Source of the DNA: Arthrobacter cryoconiti
GTDB taxonomy: Bacteria; Actinomycetota; Actinomycetes; Actinomycetales; Micrococcaceae
Length of the DNA: 64,000 nucleotides
Direction of reading: 5' to 3'
NCBI RefSeq assembly: GCF_020905375.1
Contig: NZ_JAJJBU010000003.1
Location: 1-64,000 of the forward strand
The notes below the pieces were generated by a model. It was given only the letters and a program-made list of their open reading frames with translations, did not search any database and was not told the DNA's origin. Below are positions 44,346 through 54,353 of this stretch, piece by piece; positions within the stretch are counted from its first letter, which is position 1; each line of letters starts with the position of its first letter. A program made the position numbers and the translations under genes.

Positions 44346-44359
44346 TTAGGTAATCCTAA
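44346..44359. promoter_or_regulatory. DtxR/IdeR-type iron box
   Basis: TTAGGTAATCCTAA is a perfect five-base inverted repeat with a four-base centre and matches the TTAGGTTAGGCTAACCTAA class in its arms. It lies 40 bases upstream of the siderophore-interacting protein and just inside the window of the uracil-DNA glycosylase stop. Confidence 0.65.
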
Positions 44360-44364
44360 GAATA

Positions 44365-45126
44365 TCAGGCTGGAGTTGCGGGCAAAGCCCAGTTGACGGG
44401 CGAGGCGCCCTGGGACGTTAGAAGCTCATTGACGTGGCTGAACGGCTTAGAGCCGAAGAACCCGCGTGAGGCGGATAAAGGACTGGGGTGGGCTGATTCT
44501 ATGACGGCTGTGCCTTCTAGCTTGGGCGCCATTTTTTGGGCGTCTTTGCCCCAGAGGACACTGACCAAGGGTTGCGTTCGCGCTACCAGAGCTGCAATTA
44601 CGGCGTCGGTCACTTCTTCCCAACCTCGACGCCGGTGGGAGCCTGTCGCCCCTGGTGCAACAGTCAGGACGCGGTTGAGTAAGAGCACGCCCTGGTTTGC
44701 CCAGGAGCTGAGGTCACCGTGATGAGCTGGCGGGATACCCAGATCAGTTTCGAGCTCTCGGTAAATGTTTTTCAGGCTCCGTGGCAGGGGCCTAGTGATG
44801 CCAGAGACAGCGAAGGCTAGCCCTACCGAGTGCCCGGGTGTGGGGTAGGGGTCCTGGCCAACTATCAGTACCTTCACCCCGGATAGTGGCGCTGTCAACG
44901 CGCGTAGCACCCGGGTGGGCGGTGGCAGGCAGGGGGACCCGGCGTCGTACTCCGTCGCCAACATTGTCCCCAGCGAGCGCAGCGTTGACTCCACGGGAGC
45001 GAGTGCCACCGCCCACTCGGGGTCGACCAGGGAGAGCGGTGCCGTGGACAGCGTTCTCAGCGCTGCAATCTCACTGGCGTCCCGGGCAGGCAAATGTGGT
45101 TCGAAAAGACCGGGTGCAGAATCCAT
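44365..45126 (-). CDS. ung: Uracil-DNA glycosylase, family 1
   Basis: 253 residues from ATG 45126, chosen because the family fold starts soon after and AGAGAT precedes it; the frame stays open to 45222. Motif GQDPYPTPGHSVGLAF contains the catalytic Asp. LLLNRVLTV and the uracil-recognition loop HPSPLSASRGFFGSKPFS with the catalytic His follow. It removes uracil from DNA in base-excision repair. Divergent from the DUF3263 gene. Confidence 0.95.
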   Translation of the reverse strand: MDSAPGLFEPHLPARDASEIAALRTLSTAPLSLVDPEWAVALAPVESTLRSLGTMLATEYDAGSPCLPPPTRVLRALTAPLSGVKVLIVGQDPYPTPGHSVGLAFAVSGITRPLPRSLKNIYRELETDLGIPPAHHGDLSSWANQGVLLLNRVLTVAPGATGSHRRRGWEEVTDAVIAALVARTQPLVSVLWGKDAQKMAPKLEGTAVIESAHPSPLSASRGFFGSKPFSHVNELLTSQGASPVNWALPATPA

Positions 45127-45334
45127 ATCTCTATTCTGACCCGTCCGGAGCCTGAAAGAGTCCTCCACAGGGTGGGCCACGGAGTTATGCGTCCACAGAA
45201 GAGCAAATGACATGGCTGTCATTCCCCCTTATCATGGAGGAACGGGTTGCAGTGCTTGAGGCTTGAGTGCTTGGTGCTGCCGTTCGTAAAAAATGATCGC
45301 GATGAAGTCCCCGCAACGAAGTCAGGAGTGTGCT

Positions 45335-45658
45335 GTGAGTCAAAGCGCCAAGTCGATGCAGATGGATCAACCCTTCGCTGTGGACAATGACCAGTCCACT
45401 TGCAAGGACACGGATCTGGCGCTGAGTGAGCGCGATGTGGAAATACTGGCGCTTGAACGGCAGTGGTGGAAGTATGCCGGTGCCAAGGAACAAGCCATCC
45501 GGGACATGTTCGACTTATCTGCCACGCACTACTACCAAATCCTCAATGCGTTGATCGACACGGAAGCCGCGCTGGCCCAAGACCCCATGCTGGTCAAACG
45601 GTTGCGTAGACTACGTACGTCGCGTCAACAAGCCCGCACTGCACGTCGGACCCACTGA
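45335..45658 (+). CDS. DUF3263 domain protein
   Basis: 107 residues from GTG 45335, eight bases after AGGAG; upstream in-frame ATGs at 45293 and 45302 lack a ribosome-binding site. The conserved core LSERDVEILALERQWWKYAG, then IRDMFDLSATHYYQILNALI, looks like a helix-turn-helix. The family is confined to actinobacteria and has no known biochemical role that I can name. The LytR_C gene follows 46 bases downstream, a standing arrangement before groEL. Confidence 0.9.
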   Translation: MSQSAKSMQMDQPFAVDNDQSTCKDTDLALSERDVEILALERQWWKYAGAKEQAIRDMFDLSATHYYQILNALIDTEAALAQDPMLVKRLRRLRTSRQQARTARRTH

Positions 45659-45704
45659 GAGACGCGCGCCCCTACTGCCTCACCCACAAGGACATCACTG
45701 CACC

Positions 45705-46307
45705 ATGAGTAATTACCCTCGGGATGAATTTGACCGTGTTCTTGAGAACTCCGCCCGCCACGGCGTGCATCGGTCGTCTCTGGAAACCACAAAGCGCAGT
45801 CTTGTCCCGTTAATGGTTTTCGGTGCTGCAGCCTTGTGCATCGGTCTACTGGCCTTCCTGATTGTGCCCAATCTTGGGACCAATAAGACGGACACCACAC
45901 CTATTGCTGCGGTTCAGACCACGGCATCCGCGTCACCCACCACGTCCAGTGCCCCCACGACGACGGCAGCACCCACACCGGTACAGACACCGTCTGCCGC
46001 ACCCACGGCCGTGCCAACACCAGATTCAGTAGTGAACAAAACCACGCCCCTGTCGATCTACAACGCAACAGGGGTCAGCGGTCTAGCAGCCAAGTACTCG
46101 GCCACCGTGACAGCGGATGGCTGGACTGTAGCCCAGGCGGCCAACTGGGCCGGGGCCGTCCAAGGAACATCCTCCATCATTTATAACGGGGTAGCGCAAA
46201 AAGCCAACGCCGAAGCCCTGAGCAAGCTTCTCGGGATTGCGACCTTGATTGACTCAGCGGAAATGGGTCAGCCATTGGTCGTCATCCTTGGACCGGGAGC
46301 GAAGTAA
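45705..46307 (+). CDS. LytR C-terminal (LytR_C) domain membrane protein
   Basis: 200 residues. A cytosolic N-terminus (about 1-30) leads to one transmembrane helix (about 34-55, LVPLMVFGAAALCIGLLAFL), then a long Ser/Thr/Pro/Ala linker outside the cell. The C-terminal LytR_C domain (about 112-200) has LSIYNATGVSGLAAKYSA and ends with IDSAEMGQPLVVILG. The catalytic LCP domain of LytR is absent, so it probably has a binding or regulatory role at the wall. It ends at a strong bidirectional terminator. Confidence 0.9.
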   Translation: MSNYPRDEFDRVLENSARHGVHRSSLETTKRSLVPLMVFGAAALCIGLLAFLIVPNLGTNKTDTTPIAAVQTTASASPTTSSAPTTTAAPTPVQTPSAAPTAVPTPDSVVNKTTPLSIYNATGVSGLAAKYSATVTADGWTVAQAANWAGAVQGTSSIIYNGVAQKANAEALSKLLGIATLIDSAEMGQPLVVILGPGAK

Positions 46308-46323
46308 CGTCCGTTTGCAATAA

Positions 46324-46382
46324 ATAGGGCCAAAGAGGAGGCCACCAACCCATTGGGTTGGTGGCCTCCTCTTTGGCCCTAT
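46324..46382. terminator. Bidirectional terminator, 28-bp stem
   Basis: Bases 46324-46351 pair with 46355-46382 around a three-base loop; the stem includes GGCCAAAGAGGAGGCCACC. It lies between the convergent LytR_C gene (stop 46307) and TM2 gene (stop 46393) and serves both. Confidence 0.9.
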
Positions 46383-46392
46383 ACGCCTGTAA

Positions 46393-46944
46393 CTAGTCCT
46401 TCAGCGGGACGCCTTGAGCGTCGGTGCGGTAGCTTTCATGACCAATGAGGATCAAGATGCCCTCAATCAGTCCCCAAACCGCCATGAATGGGGCAAGGAT
46501 GCCGAAGCTGATCACAGACACGAGGAGCTGAATCAATGCGATTTTGGTTTTACCCAAGTAGAAATTGTGGATACCGAAGGCCCCGAGGAGGATGCCAAGG
46601 ATTCCGGCAACTACCTTGGATTTTTGCTCACCGCCCTGCTGATAACCCTGCTGGTATCCCTGCGGACTACCGGGCTGCTGGTAACCCTGCTGGTTTCCCT
46701 GCTGCTGAGGCTGATAGGCCGGGGGCGCCTGGTAAGCCGGGGTTTGAACATCGGCTTGCTGATAAGGGGCTGGTTGCTCAAAGGACCCGAAATCGGGCAA
46801 CTCGGCGCCTGCCGGCTTGTCAAGTGTTATCGGGTCCTGCTGCTCAAAACTTGGAGAAGACGACGGGGCCGCAGGAGCGGGAACAGCCTGTGCGGGCTGG
46901 CCGGCTAGGTCTGCGGGCTGATCAGGGGTTTGGTTCTCACTCAC
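46393..46944 (-). CDS. TM2-domain protein with Gln/Pro-rich N-terminus
   Basis: 183 residues. About 110 N-terminal residues are Pro-, Gln- and Tyr-rich with GYQQ repeats (QQGYQQPGSPQGYQQGYQQG). The C-terminal TM2 domain has KSKVVAGILGILLGAFGIHNF, then YLGKTKIALIQLL, two membrane helices joined by a short turn. TM2 proteins are common in actinobacteria, with no firm function. The low-complexity region may mediate weak self-association; that is inference. Confidence 0.88.
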   Translation of the reverse strand: MSENQTPDQPADLAGQPAQAVPAPAAPSSSPSFEQQDPITLDKPAGAELPDFGSFEQPAPYQQADVQTPAYQAPPAYQPQQQGNQQGYQQPGSPQGYQQGYQQGGEQKSKVVAGILGILLGAFGIHNFYLGKTKIALIQLLVSVISFGILAPFMAVWGLIEGILILIGHESYRTDAQGVPLKD

Positions 46945-47150
46945 GGTGACTCCTTGTATGAGGCGCTTGGCAGAGACGACTCTGTGCGCCGGGTGCAGGG
47001 TGGTTGATGAATCTGTACGGCTTCCACGCTAGTCGGTTACTTGTACTAGTGGAAGCGTGCACATGCCGAAGATGCGGTTTGTTTTAGGTTGATGCCCGAC
47101 GGCGCGCCGCACCGTGTGCCGTTCGCCCGCAGCACACAATGCCGTTAGCG
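46945..47150. other. Gene-free stretch upstream of the groEL control region
   Basis: Between the TM2 start and the CIRCE element I find no convincing coding frame; minus-strand frames across it lack start sites and protein features. It holds the TM2 promoter and the outer groEL promoter region. Confidence 0.45.
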
Positions 47151-47194
47151 CTTGCACTCTTAGGTGTCGAGTGCTAATTATTGAGTTAGCACTC
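47151..47194 (+). promoter_or_regulatory. CIRCE (HrcA operator) with an extra half-site
   Basis: TTGCACTC (47152-47159), nine bases, then GAGTGCTAA (47169-47177) matches the CIRCE element TTAGCACTC-N9-GAGTGCTAA with one or two changes in the left arm. A second TTAGCACTC at 47186-47194 forms an outward-facing palindrome with the right arm. HrcA repressor should bind here and release under heat stress. It lies about 180 bases before the groEL start. Confidence 0.88.
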
Positions 47195-47262
47195 TGAGGT
47201 GGTGACTGCCAGTTTTTGGTAAGACCGCCGCCGTCGGAGGTAATTCTTTCTCCAAATGGTGA

Positions 47263-49008
<1,746 letters not shown>

Positions 49009-49026
49009 TCCCCAGCACTAACGTCA

Positions 49027-49235
49027 AAAGGCGTCCTTGCCCTGCGGGCAGTAAGATTTCGCGAAATGCGTGCGAAATCCATCCCCGCTTTGGGCGAGGA
49101 CGCCTTTTGTTTGTCTGTTGCAAGGTGTCCTTGCCCCGCGGGCAGTAAGATTTCGCGAAATGCGTGCGAAATCCATCCCCGCTTCGGGCGAGGACGCCTT
49201 TTGTTTGTCTGTTGCAAGGTGTCCTTGCCCCGCGT
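49027..49235. repeat. 94-bp tandem repeat with nested hairpins after groEL
   Basis: Copy 1 spans 49027-49120, copy 2 49121-49214, and a truncated third 49215-49235. Each full unit has an outer stem (AAGGCGTCCTTGCCC against GGGCGAGGACGCCTT) and an inner one (GATTTCGC facing GCGAAATC, e.g. 49055-49079), followed by TTTTG. Copy 1 can act as the groEL terminator; copy 2 is a near-identical duplicate. Confidence 0.88.
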
Positions 49236-49276
49236 TACTGGTGCTCATGAGTAAGGAAATCTGAAAGTATGGACCC

Positions 49277-50290
49277 ATGACGATTGTTGCAGCAGCCGAT
49301 GGCTCGGCACTAGGTAATCCGGGACCCGCTGGCTGGGCTTGGTATGTGGATGACTCCTGCTGGAGAGCTGGTGGCTGGCCGCACGGCACTAACAATATGG
49401 GTGAGCTCATGGCGGTGCTGGATTTGTTTCGTTGCACGGCTCATCTGCCCGAAGAGCCGCTGCATATCCTGTGCGATAGCCAATACGTCATCAACGCCGT
49501 CACGAAATGGATGCCGGGCTGGAAACGCAAGGGTTGGCGCAAGGCAGATGGTAAGCCAGTGCTCAATGTGGACTTGCTCAAAGATATTGACGCAGCCATT
49601 GCGGGCCGTAAATACAAATTTGAGTGGGTCAAAGGTCATGCCGGACATGACCTCAACGAGGCAGCAGACGATCGTGCCCGTGCCGCAGCCACCGCCTACC
49701 AAGCTAAACAGGCACCACCTGAGGGCCCCGGATTTCCTGGAGCTGAGCTGGGTGCGTCAGCCACCGCAACGTCAGCCGCCGTAACGTCAGCCACCGCAAC
49801 GTCAGACGTCGTAACATCTGACGGCCCAGCATCTGACACAGGCCTTCCTCTGCGGTCGGAACAGAAAAAACTGGCTGAGGATAGCGAGCAGTTGGATCTA
49901 TTCTCGATGCTAGAAGATGACGCTGACCCCGCCTTCAGCCAAACGCAGGACGCAGGGCTTGAAACATTGGTGGAGTTGGAACGGGAGCTTCTGGACCCGA
50001 CCGTGCGGGCAGATACCATCCGTACCGGGGAACTTCTGCATGCCAACTTTGAAGAAATAAGTGCGTCTGGTCGCCGCTGGACCCGCCCAGAGATCCTGAC
50101 GAAGTTGAGCGAGGAGGAACAACGGGAGACCTCTCTTGAATTGCTCTCGCTCAACCGTCTGGATACTGCAGCGGTGTTGCTGACTTACCGCAGCATGGCT
50201 GCTGGGGTAAGCGCGCTGCGCAGTTCCATCTGGTTACGGGAAAATGGCCGGTGGCAGCTGCGTTTCCACCAGGGGACACCGGAGGTGTAG
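49277..50290 (+). CDS. RNase HI fused to a C-terminal DUF4440-like domain
   Basis: 337 residues. The first 145 form RNase HI: AAADGSALGNPGPAGWAWYV with the first catalytic Asp (residue 8), NNMGELMAVL with Glu, ILCDSQYVINAVTKWMPGW with Asp, and VKGHAGHDLNEAADDRAR with the last His/Asp. It cuts RNA in RNA-DNA hybrids. A Ser/Thr/Ala repeat linker (about 155-185) leads to a C-terminal domain of about 110 residues (LERELLDPTVRADTIRTGEL, LHANFEEISASGR, SSIWLRENGRWQLRFHQG) of the NTF2/DUF4440 fold. That combination is found in some actinobacteria; the role of the second domain is unknown. Confidence 0.85.
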   Translation: MTIVAAADGSALGNPGPAGWAWYVDDSCWRAGGWPHGTNNMGELMAVLDLFRCTAHLPEEPLHILCDSQYVINAVTKWMPGWKRKGWRKADGKPVLNVDLLKDIDAAIAGRKYKFEWVKGHAGHDLNEAADDRARAAATAYQAKQAPPEGPGFPGAELGASATATSAAVTSATATSDVVTSDGPASDTGLPLRSEQKKLAEDSEQLDLFSMLEDDADPAFSQTQDAGLETLVELERELLDPTVRADTIRTGELLHANFEEISASGRRWTRPEILTKLSEEEQRETSLELLSLNRLDTAAVLLTYRSMAAGVSALRSSIWLRENGRWQLRFHQGTPEV

Positions 50291-50331
50291 GCCGGCTTTG
50301 AGGCGTCTGGGTCCAGATCAACCTTTCCTTG

Positions 50332-50625
50332 TCAGCGCGTGGTAAACATCCTGGTGTTGGCGTCCTCGGCCTGCGCATATTGGGTTGCAGCCATGGACAG
50401 AGCTGAATTGATGCTCTCCAAGGACGCCTCCACTTTGATTTGGGTGGCATGCCATTCCTGAAGCAGTGCTTGGAAGTTGGTCGCTGCCGCTCCAGTCCAC
50501 GTGCTTTCCAAATCCAATAGGTTGCGCTTCATGGCATCAACCTCCATTCGGATCCGATCCACTGATCCTTTGACTGCGGCGCTTTTGAGTGTCAGGTCTT
50601 CGCTGTTGACATTGAACTGTGCCAT
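50332..50625 (-). CDS. WXG100-family (ESAT-6-like) protein
   Basis: 97 residues of helical hairpin type. The central W-x-G turn is in ESTWTGAAATNFQALLQEW, and the C-terminal helix ends with the YAQAEDANTRMF stretch, which is close to the Y-x-x-x-D/E export signal (YAQAE). AAGGAG lies eight bases before the ATG. Such proteins are exported as dimers by type VII secretion, but no EccC-type ATPase or partner gene is near. It is convergent with the RNase HI gene. Confidence 0.92.
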   Translation of the reverse strand: MAQFNVNSEDLTLKSAAVKGSVDRIRMEVDAMKRNLLDLESTWTGAAATNFQALLQEWHATQIKVEASLESINSALSMAATQYAQAEDANTRMFTTR

Positions 50626-50732
50626 AGTGGCTCTCCTTGGTGGGCCTCACCTCATGGCTATTGCTAGAGGTGTTTCCACCGTAGAACTGTGCTGCCCTCT
50701 TGCGTTGCTAGCGGCTGGTGAATGTGGACGGC

Positions 50733-52235
50733 TCAGTCCTGTGGGTCCTCTGTGGAGGAATCAATGTCGTCGTCCGGTGTTTGGAATGGAAGCTCGATCG
50801 CCAAGGTGGCGCCACCTCCTGGCGTCTGTTCAACCCGGACAGTGCCATTGTGCGATGCCACAATGGCTGCGACGATGGCCAAACCAAGTCCGCTGCCCCC
50901 GGTGTTGCGGTCTCGTGATGAGTCGGCCCGGTAAAAACGTTCAAAGATACGTGGAGCCTCCTCCTCGGGAACTCCAGGACCGTGGTCACGGATCTTAATG
51001 ACGGCTGTTTTCTGCTCGCCGTCCCCCCGGGATCCCACCATGATCTCCACCGGTGAGCCCTCTGGCGTATAGCGAAGCGCATTGCCCATCAGGTTGTTCA
51101 CCACTTGACGCAATTTTGCTTCATCGCCGATGGTGGGTGCGGAAGTTCCAGTTCCGCCGTCGAGCCCCACAACAGTGAACGTCCGCTCGCGCGCAGAAGC
51201 CCTGGCATCCACCACGGCGTCATGGCCAATGAGCAGAAGATCCAGGGGCCGGAGCTGCAGAGGTCGTTGTTCGTCGATCCGCGCGAGCATGAGCAAGTCC
51301 TCCACCAGCGAGCCCATGCGCTTGGATTCGCTTTCAATCCGGCCCATGGCGGTGCCCACGTCGTCCGGGGTTTGCAGGGCGCCGTGGCGGTACAACTCGG
51401 AGAATCCCCGAATAGTGACCAGGGGCGTGCGGAGCTCGTGTGATGCATCAGCGACGAAGCGGCGCATTCGCTTCTCCGAGGCCGTACGCGCGGCAAAAGC
51501 ATGCTCGATGTGAGCCAGCATGGTGTTCAGTGACTCTGACAACCGGCCGACCTCCGTGGCCGGGTTTTCAATGTCAACACGGCGTGAGAGATCTCCGGCA
51601 GCAATCGCGGCAGCAGTTTTCTCCACCCTCCCTAATGGTCTAAAGGAGCGGCTCACCGTCCAGTACGCGATCATTGTGCCGAGGGTGATAGCCAAGATGG
51701 CAACGCCAGCAATAACCACGGCCAGGCGTTCCATGGTGTTGTTGAGGTTTTCATAGGGCAAGCCCACCACGACGTAACCGCTATATTCAGGAGCGCTACC
51801 CACCAGATTGGCCGGGCCGTAGGTGAAGGACACGGGTGCGATCACTGTGACGCGCCAGGGTGCCCCGCCGTCAGTACTGGGGAGCGTGAATTTCTTCCCA
51901 TTGAGGGCACCGGCCTGCGCCATCGTATAGCTAGGGTAGACAGGCTTGTCCTTGCCGGACCGGTTTTGATCTGCCAGCGTGGAATCGCTGAAATGGTAGC
52001 CGACGTAGTAATCAAAGCCGAAAGGCGACTGACCGGTGCTCTGAGAGTCGACCGTGCCATAGCCCACGATCGACTTTTGGAAGGTGGTCAGCTGCGAATC
52101 CATCTGATCTTCCAGAAAAGAGTGCAGCAATAAGAACGTTGTGGCTCCCAGTGCCAGGAGCGAAAGTGTCAGCAGGGCACTGGTGATGGCCACCAGCTGT
52201 GAACGCAATGATGCGTTCTTCCACAACGTAATCAA
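50733..52235 (-). CDS. Sensor histidine kinase (HAMP-HisKA-HATPase)
   Basis: 500 residues. Membrane helix 1 is near 15-37 and helix 2 near 170-192, with an extracytoplasmic sensor of about 130 residues between. The HAMP linker follows (SRSFRPLGRVEKTAAAIAAG). The phospho-acceptor motif is DASHELRTPLVTIRG, with N box NLMGNALRYTPEG and G boxes IRDHGPGVPEEE and GGSGLGLAIV. It is a partner of the response regulator 15 bases upstream. The signal sensed is unknown; the layout is like TcrY/MprB-type kinases. Confidence 0.95.
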   Translation of the reverse strand: MITLWKNASLRSQLVAITSALLTLSLLALGATTFLLLHSFLEDQMDSQLTTFQKSIVGYGTVDSQSTGQSPFGFDYYVGYHFSDSTLADQNRSGKDKPVYPSYTMAQAGALNGKKFTLPSTDGGAPWRVTVIAPVSFTYGPANLVGSAPEYSGYVVVGLPYENLNNTMERLAVVIAGVAILAITLGTMIAYWTVSRSFRPLGRVEKTAAAIAAGDLSRRVDIENPATEVGRLSESLNTMLAHIEHAFAARTASEKRMRRFVADASHELRTPLVTIRGFSELYRHGALQTPDDVGTAMGRIESESKRMGSLVEDLLMLARIDEQRPLQLRPLDLLLIGHDAVVDARASARERTFTVVGLDGGTGTSAPTIGDEAKLRQVVNNLMGNALRYTPEGSPVEIMVGSRGDGEQKTAVIKIRDHGPGVPEEEAPRIFERFYRADSSRDRNTGGSGLGLAIVAAIVASHNGTVRVEQTPGGGATLAIELPFQTPDDDIDSSTEDPQD

Positions 52236-52250
52236 TGTACTGGCGGGGGG

Positions 52251-52964
52251 CTAGCGCTTGTCGTTCGTCCGCAGCACATAGCCCACGCCGCGCTTGGTCT
52301 GGATCAGTGCCGGGAGCGTAGTGTCAGTGTCCACCTTGCGGCGCAGGTAGGAAATGTAGGATTCAACGATTGACGCGTCGCCGTTGAAGTCGTACTCCCA
52401 TACGTGGTCAAGGATTTGAGCCTTAGAGAGGACCCTGTTGGGATTGAGCATCAGGTAGCGCAGCAACTTGAATTCTGTGGGGGAGAGTTCCACAGTGGTT
52501 CCAGCGCGGCGTACCTCATGGGCGTCGTCGTCGAGCTCCAGATCACCCACGCGCAAGACGGCGTCATCGTCCTCGGTGGGTTGGGTGCGGCGCAACACGG
52601 CGCGGATCCGGGCCACTACCTCATCCAGGCTAAATGGCTTGGTGACGTAATCGTCCCCGCCGACGGTCAGGCCCGTCACCTTGTCCTCGGTGTCGTCGCG
52701 AGCGGTTAGGAACAGGACAGGAAAATGGCGTCCCGCGGCCCTTAGCCGGCGTGTAACGGTAAACCCGTCCATGTCCGGGAGCATGACGTCAAGGACGGCA
52801 AGGTCAGGGTTGTACTCTTCAGCGGCGGCCAGTGCCTCGCGGCCATTGGCTGCTGCCACCACTTCGAATCCGGCGAACCGGAGGGAAGTTGAGAGTAGTT
52901 CGCGAATATTGGGCTCGTCGTCAACGACGAGCAGCTTTGCTTCAGGTCCGGTCTTCTTCACCAT
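52251..52964 (-). CDS. OmpR-family response regulator
   Basis: 237 residues. The receiver domain has the acidic pair in LLVVDDEPNIRELL, the phospho-acceptor Asp in DLAVLDVMLPDMDGF and the lysine in VGGDDYVTKPFSLDE. The winged-helix DNA-binding domain has ELSPTEFKLLRYLMLNPNRVLS and VESYISYLRRKVD. It is transcribed before its kinase. Target genes cannot be told from this window; the sulfatase gene downstream runs the same way but begins a separate unit. Confidence 0.95.
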   Translation of the reverse strand: MVKKTGPEAKLLVVDDEPNIRELLSTSLRFAGFEVVAAANGREALAAAEEYNPDLAVLDVMLPDMDGFTVTRRLRAAGRHFPVLFLTARDDTEDKVTGLTVGGDDYVTKPFSLDEVVARIRAVLRRTQPTEDDDAVLRVGDLELDDDAHEVRRAGTTVELSPTEFKLLRYLMLNPNRVLSKAQILDHVWEYDFNGDASIVESYISYLRRKVDTDTTLPALIQTKRGVGYVLRTNDKR

Positions 52965-53048
52965 TTAAGTCTCCGACCATTGGCTGGGAATTTGCTGAGT
53001 ATTCTATGGGCAATAACTGTCAGCCTACGCTCAGGCAGTTCACAGCGG

Positions 53049-54353
53049 CTAGTAGGGAAGGGTAAAAATCTCTTTCCGGATATGTGCGGGTGCCGACATT
53101 GGAAGGACTAATCTTTTCAGAAAGGACGTATCGCGGCTTTCCAGCGCCCAGTTCAGCAAGTGCTCACGCATTTCCTCTAGGACCTCAGCAAACGAGTCCT
53201 CCACCGCCAGGTTGCGTTGTTCTCCAGGATCAGCGCGGAGCTGGTGCAGTTGCTCCCGATTCAGGCCCCAGCTGTACACAGTGTATTTCCACGCCCCGCA
53301 AAGAAGGGATCGGCCGGAGGTTCGTGGCCCGGGGCGCGCCCCGTCACTGAAAACTGTCTGCACCACCACTGGACTCGGGTCCGGTTGCAGCACCGAAACC
53401 CCAGCGATTCCATCGGGAGCCGGAATGCCGGCAACGTCGCACAGCGTCGGAAGCAGGTTCAGCACCGCGGCTACCGGCGTATCAATGGTGGCCGCGGCCA
53501 CCCCGGGGACGTGCAGCAGGAACGGGACTCGAATACATTCTTCGTACAGAGCGGTCTTTTGGTTCCAACCGTGCGAGGCATCCCCGTCGCCGTGATCACT
53601 GACGAAGACGACGGCGGTCTCCGCAAGATCGACGCTGTCCATGAGTTTGCCGATCTTTTCGTCAACTCGTGTGACGAGCGTTGCGTAAGCTGCCCGGTAC
53701 GCCCTCCAGTCGTCGCTCGTGTAGTCCCGGGTTCCGTAGACGCGCTGGGCGGAATCTACTTCGACGGCAAGCGCCGACGGCGCGTAGGGGGAGGGAGAGA
53801 AATTCGCCGGCAGCGGAGGCGCCGAACCGACCGGTACGCGCGGAACATCGCCGTAAGGGAGAGGCTGCGAACGGGCGTACTCGCAAATGGTGTGAGGATC
53901 GTCAAAAGAGGCTACCAACATGAACGGGCGCTTCGAAGGGCGCTTGGACAGCCATTCCTTGCAGGCCTCCACCAGTCCTTCGTCGCCAAACGGATGGACG
54001 GCGGTGAAGCCGTCCTCCACCGAGGCGCTTGCCTGCTGAGCATGCCATTTTCCGGCATAGGCGCAGTCGTAACCGGCTACGCGAAACCAATGCCCCAGCG
54101 AAGCTGGATCGCGGCCAGGTTCCTCACCGTCCGCGGTATTGGAGCCGATGCCCAATTCATGCGGGTAGCGGCCCGTCACCATGGAGCTTCTGGCCGGTAC
54201 GCACAGCGGAAAAGGCGTATATGCATGGGTGAAGGACAGGGAAGCCGCTGCCAGACGGTCCAAGTGTGGGGTGCGGAAATGGGAGTCAGTATCACGTGTC
54301 CGGTGCAGCGCATGGGCGGAGAACTGGTCCGCCATGATCAGCAGGATGTTCAT
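53049..54353 (-). CDS. Sulfatase (formylglycine type), cytosolic
   Basis: 434 residues from ATG 54353, chosen because MNILLIMADQFSAHAL is the usual sulfatase start and it overlaps the previous gene by ATGA. The active-site motif LCVPARSSMVTGRYPHELG has the C-x-P-x-R signature whose Cys is converted to formylglycine. Metal-binding residues are in IMADQ and VFVSDHGDGD. GKWHAQQ and a C-terminal subdomain follow. No signal peptide is seen. It is last in the five-gene sulfatase/transporter operon and probably removes sulfate from an imported saccharide. Confidence 0.93.
   Translation of the reverse strand: MNILLIMADQFSAHALHRTRDTDSHFRTPHLDRLAAASLSFTHAYTPFPLCVPARSSMVTGRYPHELGIGSNTADGEEPGRDPASLGHWFRVAGYDCAYAGKWHAQQASASVEDGFTAVHPFGDEGLVEACKEWLSKRPSKRPFMLVASFDDPHTICEYARSQPLPYGDVPRVPVGSAPPLPANFSPSPYAPSALAVEVDSAQRVYGTRDYTSDDWRAYRAAYATLVTRVDEKIGKLMDSVDLAETAVVFVSDHGDGDASHGWNQKTALYEECIRVPFLLHVPGVAAATIDTPVAAVLNLLPTLCDVAGIPAPDGIAGVSVLQPDPSPVVVQTVFSDGARPGPRTSGRSLLCGAWKYTVYSWGLNREQLHQLRADPGEQRNLAVEDSFAEVLEEMREHLLNWALESRDTSFLKRLVLPMSAPAHIRKEIFTLPY

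Noticed and set aside
49027-49214. CRISPR-like array after groEL
   Set aside because: The units are contiguous 94-bp copies without unique spacers, and no cas genes are present.
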